This document shows positions 50,365 through 59,775 of a stretch of 64,000 nt of DNA, one piece after another (within the stretch, counting starts at the first letter, position 1; the number at the start of each line of letters is the position of its first letter). Source of the DNA: Pseudoglutamicibacter cumminsii. Lineage in GTDB: Bacteria > Actinomycetota > Actinomycetes > Actinomycetales > Micrococcaceae. The DNA lies in the NCBI RefSeq assembly GCF_003143995.1, contig NZ_QFWG01000001.1, positions 248,001-312,000 of the forward strand. The letters run 5' to 3'. The position numbers and the translations under genes are program-made. The notes beneath the pieces were generated by a model, which worked only from the letters and a program-made list of their open reading frames with translations, did not search any database and had not been told where the DNA came from.

Positions 50365-52149
50365 CTACTTTGCAGCGCCGTCTTTCTTCTGCTCGGCAGG
50401 CTTGGCGTCAACGCCGGCTTCTTTACGTTGCTGCGGCGTGATCTCTGCTGGAGCAGCGGTGAGAGGATCGAAACCGCCACCTGTCTTAGGGAAGGCGATA
50501 ACCTCGCGGATCGAGGTCTCCCCCGCCAGAAGCGAGACCACGCGGTCCCAACCGAACGCGATACCGCCGTGTGGAGGCGCGCCGTACTTGAAGCCTTCAA
50601 GCAGGAAGCCGAACTGTTCCTGCTGGGTCTTCTCGTCAACACCCATGACCTTGAACACGCGTTCCTGAACGTCGCGGCGGTGGATACGGATCGAACCGCC
50701 ACCGATTTCGTTACCGTTGCATACGATGTCGTAAGCGTTGGTCAGTGCGGAACCCGGATCGGTGTCGAACGTGTCGAGGAACTCCGGCTTAGGCGCCGTG
50801 AACGCGTGGTGCACTGCAGTCCACTTACCGTCGCCAACCGCAACATCGCCGTCGGCGACAGCTTCAGCGGTGGACATGAACATAGGTGCGTCGACGACCC
50901 AAACGAAAGCCCAGTCGCCGTCCTTGATCATGCCGGTACGGTGAGCGATCTCGACGCGGGCCTGACCCAGCAACTGGCGGGTCGAGTTGGTTGGGCCTGC
51001 ACCGAAGAAGATGCAGTCGCCAGGCTTTGCTCCCACGGTTTCGGCGAGGTTCTCGCGCTCGAAGTCGGTCAGGTTCTTAGCCACAGGGCCGGTCAGCTCG
51101 CCGTCCTCCTGGACGAGGACGTAAGCGAGGCCCTTACCGCCGTGCTGCTTGGCCCATTCTTGCCAGCCATCGAGCTGACGGCGAGGCTGAGATGCGCCAC
51201 CCGGCATCACCACGGCCCCGACGTATTCCTGCTGGAACACGCGGAACTCGGTGTCCTTGAAGAACTCCTTGAGCTCGGTGATCGGGTTATCAAAACGCAG
51301 GTCCGGCTTATCGGAGCCGTACTTGGTCATCGCTTCCTGATAGGTCATGCGGCGGATCGGCGTCTCGATCTCAACGCCGATGAGCTTCCACAGTTCCTTT
51401 ACGATCGCTTCACCCAAAGCGATAATGTCTTCCTGATCAACGAAGGACGCCTCAATGTCGAGCTGCGTGAACTCTGGCTGGCGGTCTGCGCGGAAGTCTT
51501 CGTCTCGGTAGCAGCGAGCAAGCTGGTAGTAACGCTCGACGCCACCGACCTGCAGAAGCTGCTTGAACAGCTGTGGCGACTGCGGCAACGCGTACCACTT
51601 GCCTGGTGCAAGACGTGCAGGAACGATGAAGTCGCGTGCACCTTCAGGGGTCGAACGCGTCATCGTCGGGGTCTCGACCTCGAGGAAGTTGCGTTCTTCA
51701 AGCACACGACGCGCGGCCTTGTTGGCCTCGGAACGCAGACGCAGGTTTGCGGCTGGCTTTGGACGGCGCAGGTCGAGGTAACGGTACTGGAGACGGGTCT
51801 CTTCACCGACCTCGACGTGCTCGTCAACCTGGAAAGGCAACGCAGCAGCGGAGTTCAGGACCTCGAGGCTGTCGGCGTGAACTTCGATCTCACCCGATGC
51901 GAGGTTCGGGTTCTCCGAACCCTCTGGGCGCGCCTTGACCTCACCCGTGACCTTGACGACGAACTCGTTACGCAACGGGGAGAACGTTGCCTCATCGTGA
52001 ACCACGACCTGCGCGATGCCCGAGGCGTCACGCAAATCGAGGAAAGCGACACCGCCGTGGTCACGGCGACGAGCAACCCAACCTGCGAGCGTTACGGTCT
52101 GCCCCACCAGCGAGGCGTTGAGGGAACCGGCGTCATGAGTACGGAGCAC
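50365..52149 (-). CDS. aspS: Aspartyl-tRNA synthetase (bacterial type)
   Basis: Class II synthetase, probably also used for tRNA-Asn if no asnS is present. The 594 residues show the N-terminal OB anticodon-binding domain ([19 protein letters not shown]), motif 2 ([21 protein letters not shown], in outline [15 protein letters not shown]), the bacterial GAD insert and motif 3 ([15 protein letters not shown]). The start is GTG. A 183-bp gap with a weak hairpin separates it from hisS. Confidence 0.97.
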   Translation of the reverse strand: MLRTHDAGSLNASLVGQTVTLAGWVARRRDHGGVAFLDLRDASGIAQVVVHDEATFSPLRNEFVVKVTGEVKARPEGSENPNLASGEIEVHADSLEVLNSAAALPFQVDEHVEVGEETRLQYRYLDLRRPKPAANLRLRSEANKAARRVLEERNFLEVETPTMTRSTPEGARDFIVPARLAPGKWYALPQSPQLFKQLLQVGGVERYYQLARCYRDEDFRADRQPEFTQLDIEASFVDQEDIIALGEAIVKELWKLIGVEIETPIRRMTYQEAMTKYGSDKPDLRFDNPITELKEFFKDTEFRVFQQEYVGAVVMPGGASQPRRQLDGWQEWAKQHGGKGLAYVLVQEDGELTGPVAKNLTDFERENLAETVGAKPGDCIFFGAGPTNSTRQLLGQARVEIAHRTGMIKDGDWAFVWVVDAPMFMSTAEAVADGDVAVGDGKWTAVHHAFTAPKPEFLDTFDTDPGSALTNAYDIVCNGNEIGGGSIRIHRRDVQERVFKVMGVDEKTQQEQFGFLLEGFKYGAPPHGGIAFGWDRVVSLLAGETSIREVIAFPKTGGGFDPLTAAPAEITPQQRKEAGVDAKPAEQKKDGAAK

Positions 52150-52255
52150 GGTGATGAAATCCTTTCAGCGGTCCGCCCTGCTCATATGGTTCGTGCCTCA
52201 CTCTTTCGAGCGGGACTCCCCCGGGCGGGCCGGTTGTTTACTACGAAACTTAAAC

Positions 52256-52272
52256 GGCAGCCATGAACTGCC
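52256..52272 (-). terminator. Weak hairpin between hisS and aspS
   Basis: GGCAG (52256-52260) and CTGCC (52268-52272) are arms around CCATGAA; on the minus strand, GTTTAAGTTT follows. The stem is only five bases, so it is a possible attenuator or terminator after hisS. Confidence 0.35.
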
Positions 52273-52332
52273 TACGACGGCAATGCATTAACTGCTCAGT
52301 TGACTAAGAGCCAGTCTAATGGCTTATCGCCG

Positions 52333-53688
52333 CTAGCTGGCATCCGCGTTCGGGCCAACCGCAGGGCGAAGATCTGTTTCTGCCGGCATCCAGGTGTTCG
52401 GGTCGGCGCTGACCTGCTCACCCGAGCGGATGTCCTTGACCTCGTGAACGCGGTTTCCCGCATCGTCATGCGACATGAACCAGACGTACGGGATCCCGCG
52501 GCGATCAGCGTGGCGGATCTGCTTACCGAACTTCTCCGGCTTGCCCATGATCTCCGTAGCCACGCCGCGGGTACGCAACAGCTCAGCGACCTCGAGAGCC
52601 TCAGCGAAATCATCCTCGCCGGGAAGCGCCATGAGCACCGCAGTCGGAACTGCGCGGCTGGCTACAAGCTGCTCGGTCGAAAGCAAGCGGGACACCAAAC
52701 GGGACACGCCAATCGAGAGGCCAACGCCCGGGTAGTTCTTCTTGCCCTTGGTCGCGAGGGACTCGTAACGACCACCCGAGCAGATCGACCCGAGTGACTC
52801 GTGACCGATCAACGTGGTCTCGTAAACAGTGCCCGTGTAGTAGTCGAGGCCGCGCGCAATCGAAAGATCAGCGACGATGCGGCCCGGCTTAATCTTCGCC
52901 GCCACCTCGATGAGGGACTTGAGTTCCGCAAGGCCCTCGCTCAGCAGCTCGTGTTCAACGCCAAGCGCCTCAACTTGGTCCGCGAAGGAGGCATCCGCGG
53001 CCTTGATCTCAGCGAGCTTCAACGCCTTGGTCGCCTGATCGTCGTTCAGGCCAAGTCCCACAAGTGCCTCGTGGACCTCCTGGGCGCCGATCTTCTCGAG
53101 CTTATCGATCTCGCGCAGAACAGCCGCCGGATCCTCAACTCCGATGCCACGGTAGAAACCCTCGGACAACTTCCGGTTGTTGACGCGCACCTCGAAGTCA
53201 CCGAGCTCAAGACGCTCGAGTGCATCGGCCATGACCAAAGCAAGCTCAAGGTCATACGTCAACGGGAGTTCGCCGTCGCCCACCACATCGACATCCGCCT
53301 GCGTGAACTCGCGGAAGCGACCATCCTGAGGGCGCTCACCACGCCACACCTTCTGGATCTGATAGCGGCGGAACGGGAACGTCAGGTAACCCGCGTTATC
53401 CGTGACGTAACGAGCGAACGGAACCGTCAAGTCAAAGTGAAGTGCGAGCGAGTTGGGATCGTTAGTGCTTGCAGGCGCATCGTCAGCTAGACGCGCAACC
53501 CCATACACCTCTTTGTCGATCTCGCCCTTATTCAGCAAGGTACCGACCGTCTCGACAGCGCGCGTCTCAATGTTGGAGAAGCCATGCAACTCGAACACCT
53601 CACGCAGCGTATCCAGAACATGGTTCTCCACGATCCGCTCTTGCGGAAGCCATTCAGGAAAACCAGTTAGGGACAACTTACGGGACAT
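52333..53688 (-). CDS. hisS: Histidyl-tRNA synthetase
   Basis: Class II synthetase of 451 residues from ATG 53688 (MSRKLSLTGFPEWLPQ); the open frame further upstream is Cys-rich and not homologous. Motif 2 is RYQIQKVWRGERPQDGRFREF in outline (RYQIQ..WRGERPQ.GR.REF), the histidine-specific sequence is RGLDYYTGTVYE, and GGRYESLA follows. The C-terminal anticodon-binding domain is present. It is divergent from the DUF349 gene by 329 bp. Confidence 0.97.
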   Translation of the reverse strand: MSRKLSLTGFPEWLPQERIVENHVLDTLREVFELHGFSNIETRAVETVGTLLNKGEIDKEVYGVARLADDAPASTNDPNSLALHFDLTVPFARYVTDNAGYLTFPFRRYQIQKVWRGERPQDGRFREFTQADVDVVGDGELPLTYDLELALVMADALERLELGDFEVRVNNRKLSEGFYRGIGVEDPAAVLREIDKLEKIGAQEVHEALVGLGLNDDQATKALKLAEIKAADASFADQVEALGVEHELLSEGLAELKSLIEVAAKIKPGRIVADLSIARGLDYYTGTVYETTLIGHESLGSICSGGRYESLATKGKKNYPGVGLSIGVSRLVSRLLSTEQLVASRAVPTAVLMALPGEDDFAEALEVAELLRTRGVATEIMGKPEKFGKQIRHADRRGIPYVWFMSHDDAGNRVHEVKDIRSGEQVSADPNTWMPAETDLRPAVGPNADAS

Positions 53689-54017
53689 GATCGAGTGACT
53701 CCTCACGTCAAGAGAACAAATAACAGCACAGCAAACGGATGACCTCGTGCATCTATGCAAATCAAGCAGACGGAGACTGCACCGACATCACACGAGGCGC
53801 TTCCCATTCTAGAGCCAGACATCCAAAGGAGACCGGTGCGTGAGTGTGTGTGGCGCAAAGCGTCACAATTCAGTACGAAAACGCATGTCACTCAGGCGAA
53901 ACACGGGTAGAATCTGGATCCGTACGTGTGTGCCTCGTCTCTGAACGTTTGTACGGACTATTCAGCTAACAGTTCAGAAGGCGTGGCAGTCTCAACCTTG
54001 AGCGAAAGTGATGACCG
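53689..54017. other. 329-bp divergent intergenic region between hisS and the DUF349 gene
   Basis: No ORF with a plausible start, tRNA or riboswitch is seen. It holds a candidate plus-strand promoter near 53885-53913 and the Shine-Dalgarno region of hisS (GAGGAG near 53700 on the minus strand). The part between about 53720 and 53880 has no structure I recognise. Confidence 0.6.
53885..53913 (+). promoter_or_regulatory. Probable promoter of the DUF349 gene
   Basis: ATGTCA (53885-53890) and TAGAAT (53908-53913) with a 17-base spacer. Transcription would start near 53920, giving a leader of roughly 100 bases before the TTG start at 54018. Confidence 0.45.
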
Positions 54018-55496
54018 TTGACTGAACAGCAGCCTCACTCCCAGGACACCGCGGCCCAGGAGAACACCTCCCCGGAAACCGCGGAGAACACATCCACGCA
54101 GGATGCGCAGCCTGAAACGACCACCCCAACGCCAAGTGGCGCTCCAACCCCGGCTGCCCCGAAGGCCCCAACGCCTTCCATGATGGCCGAGAAGGACACC
54201 GCAAAAGAGTCGGTGATTCCAGCCCCACAGGTTCCAACCACGAGCTTGGAGGAGGCGCGACAGTTCGCGCGAGTCACCGATGACGGTCATGTCTTCGTGA
54301 TCGTGGACGGCAACGAACACCCAGTGGGTCAGTACCCGGACGCCACCGGCGACGAAGCCCTCGCATACTTTGTGCGTAAGTATGACGAGCTGCTCGGCGA
54401 GATCATGCTCCTCGAACAGCGGGTCGTGGCTAAGGCTCCAACGGCCGACATGCCGAAAGCACTCAACGCGATCGATGCGCGCGTCAAGGCACGCGACGTC
54501 GTCGGCGATATCGCGATGCTCGAGTCCCGCGTCGAAAACCTTCGCGTAGCTATCGACAACCTGCGCCAGCACGAACGCGCCAACGCAGAGCAGTTGCGCG
54601 CCGAGGCTACAGCGGCACGCGAAAAGATCGTTGCGGCTGCGGAAGAACTCGCTGCCAAGCCGGCTGAGCAGGTCCAGTGGAAGAGCGCATCGCAGCGCAT
54701 GGCTGAGCTCTTCGACGAGTGGAAGGCCGCTCAGAAGAACGGCCACCGCCTGCCGCGCGCAACCGAGGACGAACTGTGGAAACGCTTCCGTTCGGCACGC
54801 AACAAGTTCGATAAGAACCGCCGCACGTTCTTCTCTAAGCTCGACGACCGCAACGCCCAGGCCAAGCGCGTCAAGGAAGAACTCATCAGCCGCGCCGAAA
54901 GCATGCAGAACTCGACGGACTGGGGCCCGACCTCGGCCGAGTACCGCAAGCTCATGGACGAGTGGAAGGCCGCACCGCGCGCATCCCGCAAGGACGACGA
55001 CGCTCTGTGGGCTCGTTTCCGCGCCGCACAGGATGTCTTCTTCAACGCCCGTAAGAAGGCTAACGACGAGATCGATGCTGAATACGCCGAGAACCTCAAG
55101 GTCAAGGAAGCCCTCCTCGAAGAGGCCCGCGCGATTCTGCCGGTCAAGGACCTCAAGCAGGCACAGCGTGCCCTGGGCTCGATTCGCGACCGTTGGGAAG
55201 CTGCCGGCAAGGTGCCTCGCGGTGACATGCACCGCATCGAGGCGGGTCTTCGCCAGGTTGAGGACGCCGTTCGCTCCGCCGAGCAGGACGAGTGGCGCCG
55301 CACCGACCCTGAGACGAAGGCTCGTTCCAACTCGATGCTTCAGCAGCTCGAAGACGCGATTGCTGACTTGGAAGCGGACCTTGAACGCGCTCAGGCAAGC
55401 GGTGACCAGCGCAAGGTAGCTAAGGCGCAAGAAGCGCTCGATGCTCGCCGCGCATGGCTTGAAACCGTCAAGCGTTCAGCGGCAGAGCTCGGCTAA
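54018..55496 (+). CDS. DUF349 repeat protein, coiled-coil-rich
   Basis: A 492-residue cytosolic protein. Residues 1 to about 75 are disordered (Glu, Thr, Pro). The rest is helical with repeated DUF349 modules: RMAELFDEWKAAQKNG, LWKRFRSARNKFDKNRR, then KLMDEWKAAPRASRKDDDALWARFRAAQ and SIRDRWEAAGKVPR, each keeping the W-K-A and LW-RF pattern. Function is unknown in bacteria. The start is TTG at 54018; no ATG in frame lies near. A strong terminator follows at 55516. It sits near relA, as in other Micrococcales. Confidence 0.9.
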   Translation: MTEQQPHSQDTAAQENTSPETAENTSTQDAQPETTTPTPSGAPTPAAPKAPTPSMMAEKDTAKESVIPAPQVPTTSLEEARQFARVTDDGHVFVIVDGNEHPVGQYPDATGDEALAYFVRKYDELLGEIMLLEQRVVAKAPTADMPKALNAIDARVKARDVVGDIAMLESRVENLRVAIDNLRQHERANAEQLRAEATAAREKIVAAAEELAAKPAEQVQWKSASQRMAELFDEWKAAQKNGHRLPRATEDELWKRFRSARNKFDKNRRTFFSKLDDRNAQAKRVKEELISRAESMQNSTDWGPTSAEYRKLMDEWKAAPRASRKDDDALWARFRAAQDVFFNARKKANDEIDAEYAENLKVKEALLEEARAILPVKDLKQAQRALGSIRDRWEAAGKVPRGDMHRIEAGLRQVEDAVRSAEQDEWRRTDPETKARSNSMLQQLEDAIADLEADLERAQASGDQRKVAKAQEALDARRAWLETVKRSAAELG

Positions 55497-55515
55497 ACGC
55501 TCACCCACTGTCGTC

Positions 55516-55552
55516 AGGGCCCGGAGTTATCCACAGGATAACTCCGGGCCCT
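55516..55552 (+). terminator. Terminator of the DUF349 gene
   Basis: Bases 55516-55532 pair perfectly with 55536-55552 (17 bp, GGGCCCGGAGTTATCC-type arm) around ACA. TTGTC follows. This is the strongest hairpin in the window by length. Confidence 0.9.
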
Positions 55553-55587
55553 TGTCATGTGCAGGGCGCAACTTGAAACATAGAGCT

Positions 55588-56340
55588 ATGAGTCCCGGCC
55601 ACAATGTGCTTGATATCCCGAAGCCTCAACCAGATCTATTGCCTATCCCCCACACCAAGAGCCGTTTATGCTCGGTTGCGTTGTGGGATGAAATGCGTGA
55701 GGGGCTTTCTCAGGCGGAGCTTGCGGCGGGCCTCAGAGATGACCTCATCAGGCACATCCTCGGACCGCTCTACGCGGCCTTGCCGGTCAGCCTAGACCCT
55801 AAGGTGAGATGGGCCGCGCTGTATCGCTTCCAGGTCGCGCTTGCCGCGGAAGGGATCAAGAACAGCGTATTTGACCACGAGAGCGCGTTGTGGGCCTGGC
55901 TCGGCGGGAAACCTCCAGCGAGCTTGAATGTGCGTGCACGGGCTATCAGCCGACGGTTCAGGGCCTTCGGCGGGGTGAATATCTATATCGCTCCGCTGAA
56001 TCTCAGCCAGACAGACATCGCGTATGTCGAAGGGGTGCGGGTCGTGACCCCTTTGAGCCTGGCGGTAGAGCTCGCAGGGTCGATTGCAAGCGACGCGGAT
56101 CTCCCAAGAACTAAAATCGCTCGTCTCATAACGGACTATCCGGATCGGGTTGCGGCAACCTTTGATCCTTCAACCCGTCAGAGCCCTGAGCAGTGTGAGC
56201 TGAGGCCCGAAGACGTTGACACGATGCTTGCGCGGTGCGATCGCTTCGCGAGGTTCGGGGCTAAGCGTCAGACCCTCGTTAAGCGGCGAATACGCGAGAT
56301 CATTGCTGATCTTCTGAGGACCCACCCAGAACTCGACTGA
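55588..56340 (+). CDS. Uncharacterised protein, weakly AbiEi-antitoxin-like
   Basis: A 250-residue protein from ATG 55588; the open frame upstream overlaps the terminator and DUF349 end and is unlikely. Nothing identifies a catalytic site. The order RWAALYRFQVALAAEG, SALWAWLGGKPP, ISRRFRAFGGVNIYIAPL and VEGVRVVTPLSLAVELAG resembles actinobacterial proteins related to the AbiEi antitoxin or DUF559 group, where a shared layout (ALWA-LG ... R...G...TP--A-ELA) recurs. No partner toxin is present. Its last 41 bases overlap the end of relA on the opposite strand. Confidence 0.6.
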   Translation: MSPGHNVLDIPKPQPDLLPIPHTKSRLCSVALWDEMREGLSQAELAAGLRDDLIRHILGPLYAALPVSLDPKVRWAALYRFQVALAAEGIKNSVFDHESALWAWLGGKPPASLNVRARAISRRFRAFGGVNIYIAPLNLSQTDIAYVEGVRVVTPLSLAVELAGSIASDADLPRTKIARLITDYPDRVAATFDPSTRQSPEQCELRPEDVDTMLARCDRFARFGAKRQTLVKRRIREIIADLLRTHPELD

Positions 56341-58582
56341 CGTCATAGACACCTTCGATCCGGCGAATCGCAGCAAAAATGTGGCTCATGAAGTCCGGCT
56401 CTCCGAGCTGGAAACGGAAACGGGAGATCGCCGTACGGTCCTTCGTGGTCCACAGGTTCGCCGACAAAATGTTAACGTGATTCTCTGAGAGCACCTTCGT
56501 CACGTCACTCAGAAGCGAATGACGGTCCAGCGCTTCAACCTGAATCTCGACGGTGAACACGGTGTGGGCGCGTGGGTCCCACGCGACTTCCACGATCCGT
56601 TCGGCCTCGGCGCCGCTCAAGTTCGCAATGTTGGGGCACGCCGCACGGTGAACCGTCACGCCAGAGCCGCGCGTCACGAAACCCTTGATCGAGTCTGGTG
56701 GGACAGGCGAACAGCATGGAGCGAGCTTTGCCATGACATCGCGTGAGCCCTGAACGATGACTCCCGACGAGCTTGGCTGAGACCTGTGAGAAGCGCCCTG
56801 CCCCGACGTAAAGTCCAGACCTGGCTCCGGCGCAGCGACCTCTGGCTCGCCCGTTAGGCTCGTGATGTGCTCCATCACGTTCTTCGAAGAGACGTGCCCT
56901 TCACCCAGCCCGGCATAAAGTCCGGTGATGTCGTTGTAGTGAAGCTCCTGAGCGACCGCGTTGAGGATCTGAGCGGTCATGAGTTTCTGAAGCGGCAGGC
57001 GGGCCTTGCGAATCGCTTTAGACAGCAGTTCCTGGCCCTTTTCGACCGCTTCCTCGCGGCGTTCCTTCGAGAACCACTGACGGATCTTGGTGCGGGCACG
57101 CGGCGAGGCCACGAAATCTTGCCAGTGACGAGACGGTCCAGCGTTCTCGGCTTTAGAGGTCAGAATCTCGACCTGGTCCCCGTTATTGAGCGGCGTATGC
57201 AACGGGACGAGCTTGCCGTTGACCTTCGCACCGACAGCCCGGTGCCCTACGTCGGTGTGCACCGCGTACGCGAAGTCAACCGGCGTCGAACCTAACGGAA
57301 GCGAACGCACCTCCCCCGCCGGGGTGAAAACGTACACCTCAGCGGAGTTGATGACGTAGCGCAGCGAATCGAGGAATTCGTCGGGGTCTTGGGTGTCTTT
57401 CTGCCATGCGACCAGACGGTTCAGCCAGTTGATGCTGGTCTCTTGGTCGCTCTCCTGGCAGCCCTGCTTGTACTTCCAGTGCGCAGCGACACCGTATTCG
57501 GCACGCTGATGCATCTCATGCGTGCGGATCTGCACCTCGATCGGCCGGCCACCCGGGCCAATGACCGATGTGTGCAGGGACTGGTACATGTTGAACTTGG
57601 GCATCGCAATATAGTCTTTGAACCGGCCCGGAAGCGGGTTCCAGTGCGCGTGGATGATGCCCAAAACCGCATAGCAGTCTTTGACGGAATCGACGAGGAT
57701 CCGAACCCCCATGAGGTCGTGGATCTCGTTGAAGTCTTTCTTGCGGACCACCATTTTCTGGTAGACCGAGTAGTAGTGCTTTGGCCGGCCCGTGATGACG
57801 GCCTTGATTTTCTGTTCCGAAAGGTTTGCTTCGATCGCCTGCCGAACCTGTGCAAGGTACCGCTCACGCTCAGGCGTGCGCGCACCCACCATGCGGACGA
57901 TCTCTTCATACACTTTCGGGTGCAACACTGCGAAGGAGAGATCCTCAAGCTCCCACTTGACCGTATTCATGCCCAGGCGGTGAGCAAGCGGCGCATAGAT
58001 TTCCAGGGTTTCGTGGGCCTTCTTCGCGGCCGACTCAGGACTCACGTAACGCCACGTGCGGGCGTTGTGCATGCGGTCGGCGAGCTTGATCATGAGCACG
58101 CGAATGTCTTGAGACATCGCGACGATCATCTTGCGCACGGTTTCGGCTTGCGCCGCTTCACCGTACGTGACCTTGTCGAGCTTGGTCACACCGTCAACGA
58201 GCAACGCGATCTCGTCGCCAAAGTCTTTGCGGAGGGCCTCAAGCGAATACTCGGTATCCTCAACCGTGTCGTGCAGCAGGGCCGCCGCCAGGGTCGCGCC
58301 GGTCAAGCCCATCTCAGCCAGGATCGTTGCAACCGCTACCGGGTGTGTGATGTAAGGGTCGCCTGATTTTCGTTTGACACCTTCGTGCCAGTGAGCGGCC
58401 ACATCGTAGGCGCGTGTGATGAGTGTGAGATCCTCGTCCGGGTTCTGTGCCCGGACGGTTCGGAGGAGCGGCTCAAGAATCGGCGGCGCAGCAGGGAACG
58501 ACGAACGGCCAGAGAAACGGATCAGGCGCGACAAAGACCTGCCTCGGCGTGGCGGCTGTGAACCCACTCGCTGTTGCACCAT
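56300..58582 (-). CDS. relA: Bifunctional (p)ppGpp synthetase/hydrolase of the RelA/SpoT family
   Basis: Makes and degrades the stringent-response alarmone. I start at ATG 58582 (MVQQRVGSQPP) with AGGAGG about 10 bases upstream; a GTG at 58633 is possible. The 760 residues carry the hydrolase HD domain with the intact HDTVED near residue 102, the synthetase domain (GRPKHYYSVYQKM from about 265, FNEIHDLMGVRILVD, GRFKDYIAMPK), a TGS domain near 400-460 and a C-terminal ACT domain from about 685. Both activities therefore look intact. It is convergent with the preceding gene. Confidence 0.97.
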   Translation of the reverse strand: MVQQRVGSQPPRRGRSLSRLIRFSGRSSFPAAPPILEPLLRTVRAQNPDEDLTLITRAYDVAAHWHEGVKRKSGDPYITHPVAVATILAEMGLTGATLAAALLHDTVEDTEYSLEALRKDFGDEIALLVDGVTKLDKVTYGEAAQAETVRKMIVAMSQDIRVLMIKLADRMHNARTWRYVSPESAAKKAHETLEIYAPLAHRLGMNTVKWELEDLSFAVLHPKVYEEIVRMVGARTPERERYLAQVRQAIEANLSEQKIKAVITGRPKHYYSVYQKMVVRKKDFNEIHDLMGVRILVDSVKDCYAVLGIIHAHWNPLPGRFKDYIAMPKFNMYQSLHTSVIGPGGRPIEVQIRTHEMHQRAEYGVAAHWKYKQGCQESDQETSINWLNRLVAWQKDTQDPDEFLDSLRYVINSAEVYVFTPAGEVRSLPLGSTPVDFAYAVHTDVGHRAVGAKVNGKLVPLHTPLNNGDQVEILTSKAENAGPSRHWQDFVASPRARTKIRQWFSKERREEAVEKGQELLSKAIRKARLPLQKLMTAQILNAVAQELHYNDITGLYAGLGEGHVSSKNVMEHITSLTGEPEVAAPEPGLDFTSGQGASHRSQPSSSGVIVQGSRDVMAKLAPCCSPVPPDSIKGFVTRGSGVTVHRAACPNIANLSGAEAERIVEVAWDPRAHTVFTVEIQVEALDRHSLLSDVTKVLSENHVNILSANLWTTKDRTAISRFRFQLGEPDFMSHIFAAIRRIEGVYDVSRVLGGSSEDQQ

Positions 58583-58696
58583 GGCAACGCTGCCTCCTCT
58601 TAGGCCAAGCGCGGAGCCTGGCTGTGTAAACACAATACGGTGATTGGGTCAGTTTAGACCAGATGTGAAGGAAAAATCGCACCATGAAGCAGAGAA

Positions 58697-58735
58697 ACCG
58701 TGGCGGGAGAGGTAGATACCTCGTCCCGCCACGGT
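58697..58735 (-). terminator. Terminator after secF
   Basis: ACCGTGGCGGGA (58697-58708) pairs with TCCCGCCACGGT (58724-58735), and GAGGT pairs with ACCTC past a one-base bulge around AGAT. It lies 44 bases past the secF stop; on the minus strand, TTTCTCTGCTT follows. It ends the yajC-secD-secF unit before relA. Confidence 0.88.
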
Positions 58736-58778
58736 CAACTCTCAATTCGCGGTCACCATCAAACCGGCGACCAGCAAC

Positions 58779-59774
58779 TTATGCGAGTGCTTCTGCCGAC
58801 TCTTCGCGATGCTGAGCGACTTCCGCATCGAGCTCCTTGACGTCTGCGTCGCCCTTACGCAACTGGTAGTACAGCGGCGCCTGAATAAACAGCGTTGACA
58901 ACGTCGAAACGATGATGCCGACGAACAACGCCAGGGCGAGGTCACCCAACGTACCCGCACCCAGAAGCCAGTAGCCGATGAAGAGAATCGAACCAACCGG
59001 CAAGATCGCGACGACCGAGGTGTTGATGGAACGCACGAGCGTCTGGTTGACCGCTCGGTTGACCTTCTCATCGAACGTCATGACGTACTTCAACGCCGGA
59101 TCAGATGTGTTCTCGCGGATCTTGTCGAACACAACAACCGTGTCATAGAGGCAGTAACTCAGAATCGTCAAGAAACCGATGACGGCACTCGGGGTCACTT
59201 CAAACCCGACCGCTGCATAAATGCCGGACGTGACGATCATGACCACGATAAGGCCGCCAACTGCCGCGAGCGACATCTTCCACGTACGGAAATAGACCGC
59301 CATCAACAGCGCGACCAGGACCATGAAGACAACCAGGCCGATAGCGGCCTGACGCGAAACGTCCGCACCCCACGTCGGGCCGATCGACGAGACCGAGACC
59401 TTGTCGACATCGGTCTCATATGCCTTCGCGAGCGCGGCCTTGAGATCGTCGGCCTGCTGACCTGTCAGCGGATCAGTCTGGACGCGCATCGTGTTGGAAG
59501 CCAAATGCGTCGTGCGAGCGTTCTTGTCCGGAATCACTTCGTGGGCTGCGTCGTCGCCCACCTTAGGGTCAGTCTTGTGTACCTGAGCGACCTGGAACTC
59601 GTTACCACCACGGAAATCGATACCGAGGTTAAAGCCTCCGCGCACGACAGGCACCAAGACCGACAACACGATCAAAACCAGCGCAATGCCGAACCACAGT
59701 TTGCGCTGACCAATGAAAGGATACGAACGCTTACCCGAGTAGAGCTCGTTACCCCACGTTGCTAACTTCGCCAC
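58779..59774 (-). CDS. secF: SecF, protein translocase accessory subunit
   Basis: Works with SecD in the proton-driven late step of Sec export. The 331 residues have the six-helix layout with the first helix near residue 26 (LWFGIALVLIVLSVLV). GIDFRGGNEFQV is the family signature, DTVVVFDKIRENTSDPALKY lies in the third cytoplasmic region, and NTSVVAILPVGSILF follows. It starts one base after the secD stop, with a GTG. Confidence 0.96.
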   Translation of the reverse strand: MAKLATWGNELYSGKRSYPFIGQRKLWFGIALVLIVLSVLVPVVRGGFNLGIDFRGGNEFQVAQVHKTDPKVGDDAAHEVIPDKNARTTHLASNTMRVQTDPLTGQQADDLKAALAKAYETDVDKVSVSSIGPTWGADVSRQAAIGLVVFMVLVALLMAVYFRTWKMSLAAVGGLIVVMIVTSGIYAAVGFEVTPSAVIGFLTILSYCLYDTVVVFDKIRENTSDPALKYVMTFDEKVNRAVNQTLVRSINTSVVAILPVGSILFIGYWLLGAGTLGDLALALFVGIIVSTLSTLFIQAPLYYQLRKGDADVKELDAEVAQHREESAEALA

Positions 59775-59775
59775 G

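Noticed and set aside
50428-52266. A 612-residue open frame on the plus strand opposite aspS
   Set aside because: It is antisense to a certain gene, its composition is the expected complement (Leu, Val, Arg, Asp-rich), and no recognised motif appears. Long antisense frames are common in high-GC genomes.
53958-55430. A 490-residue open frame on the minus strand opposite the DUF349 gene
   Set aside because: The DUF349 repeats are clear on the plus strand, which also has a promoter and terminator. The minus frame is Leu/Val/Gly-rich with no domain.
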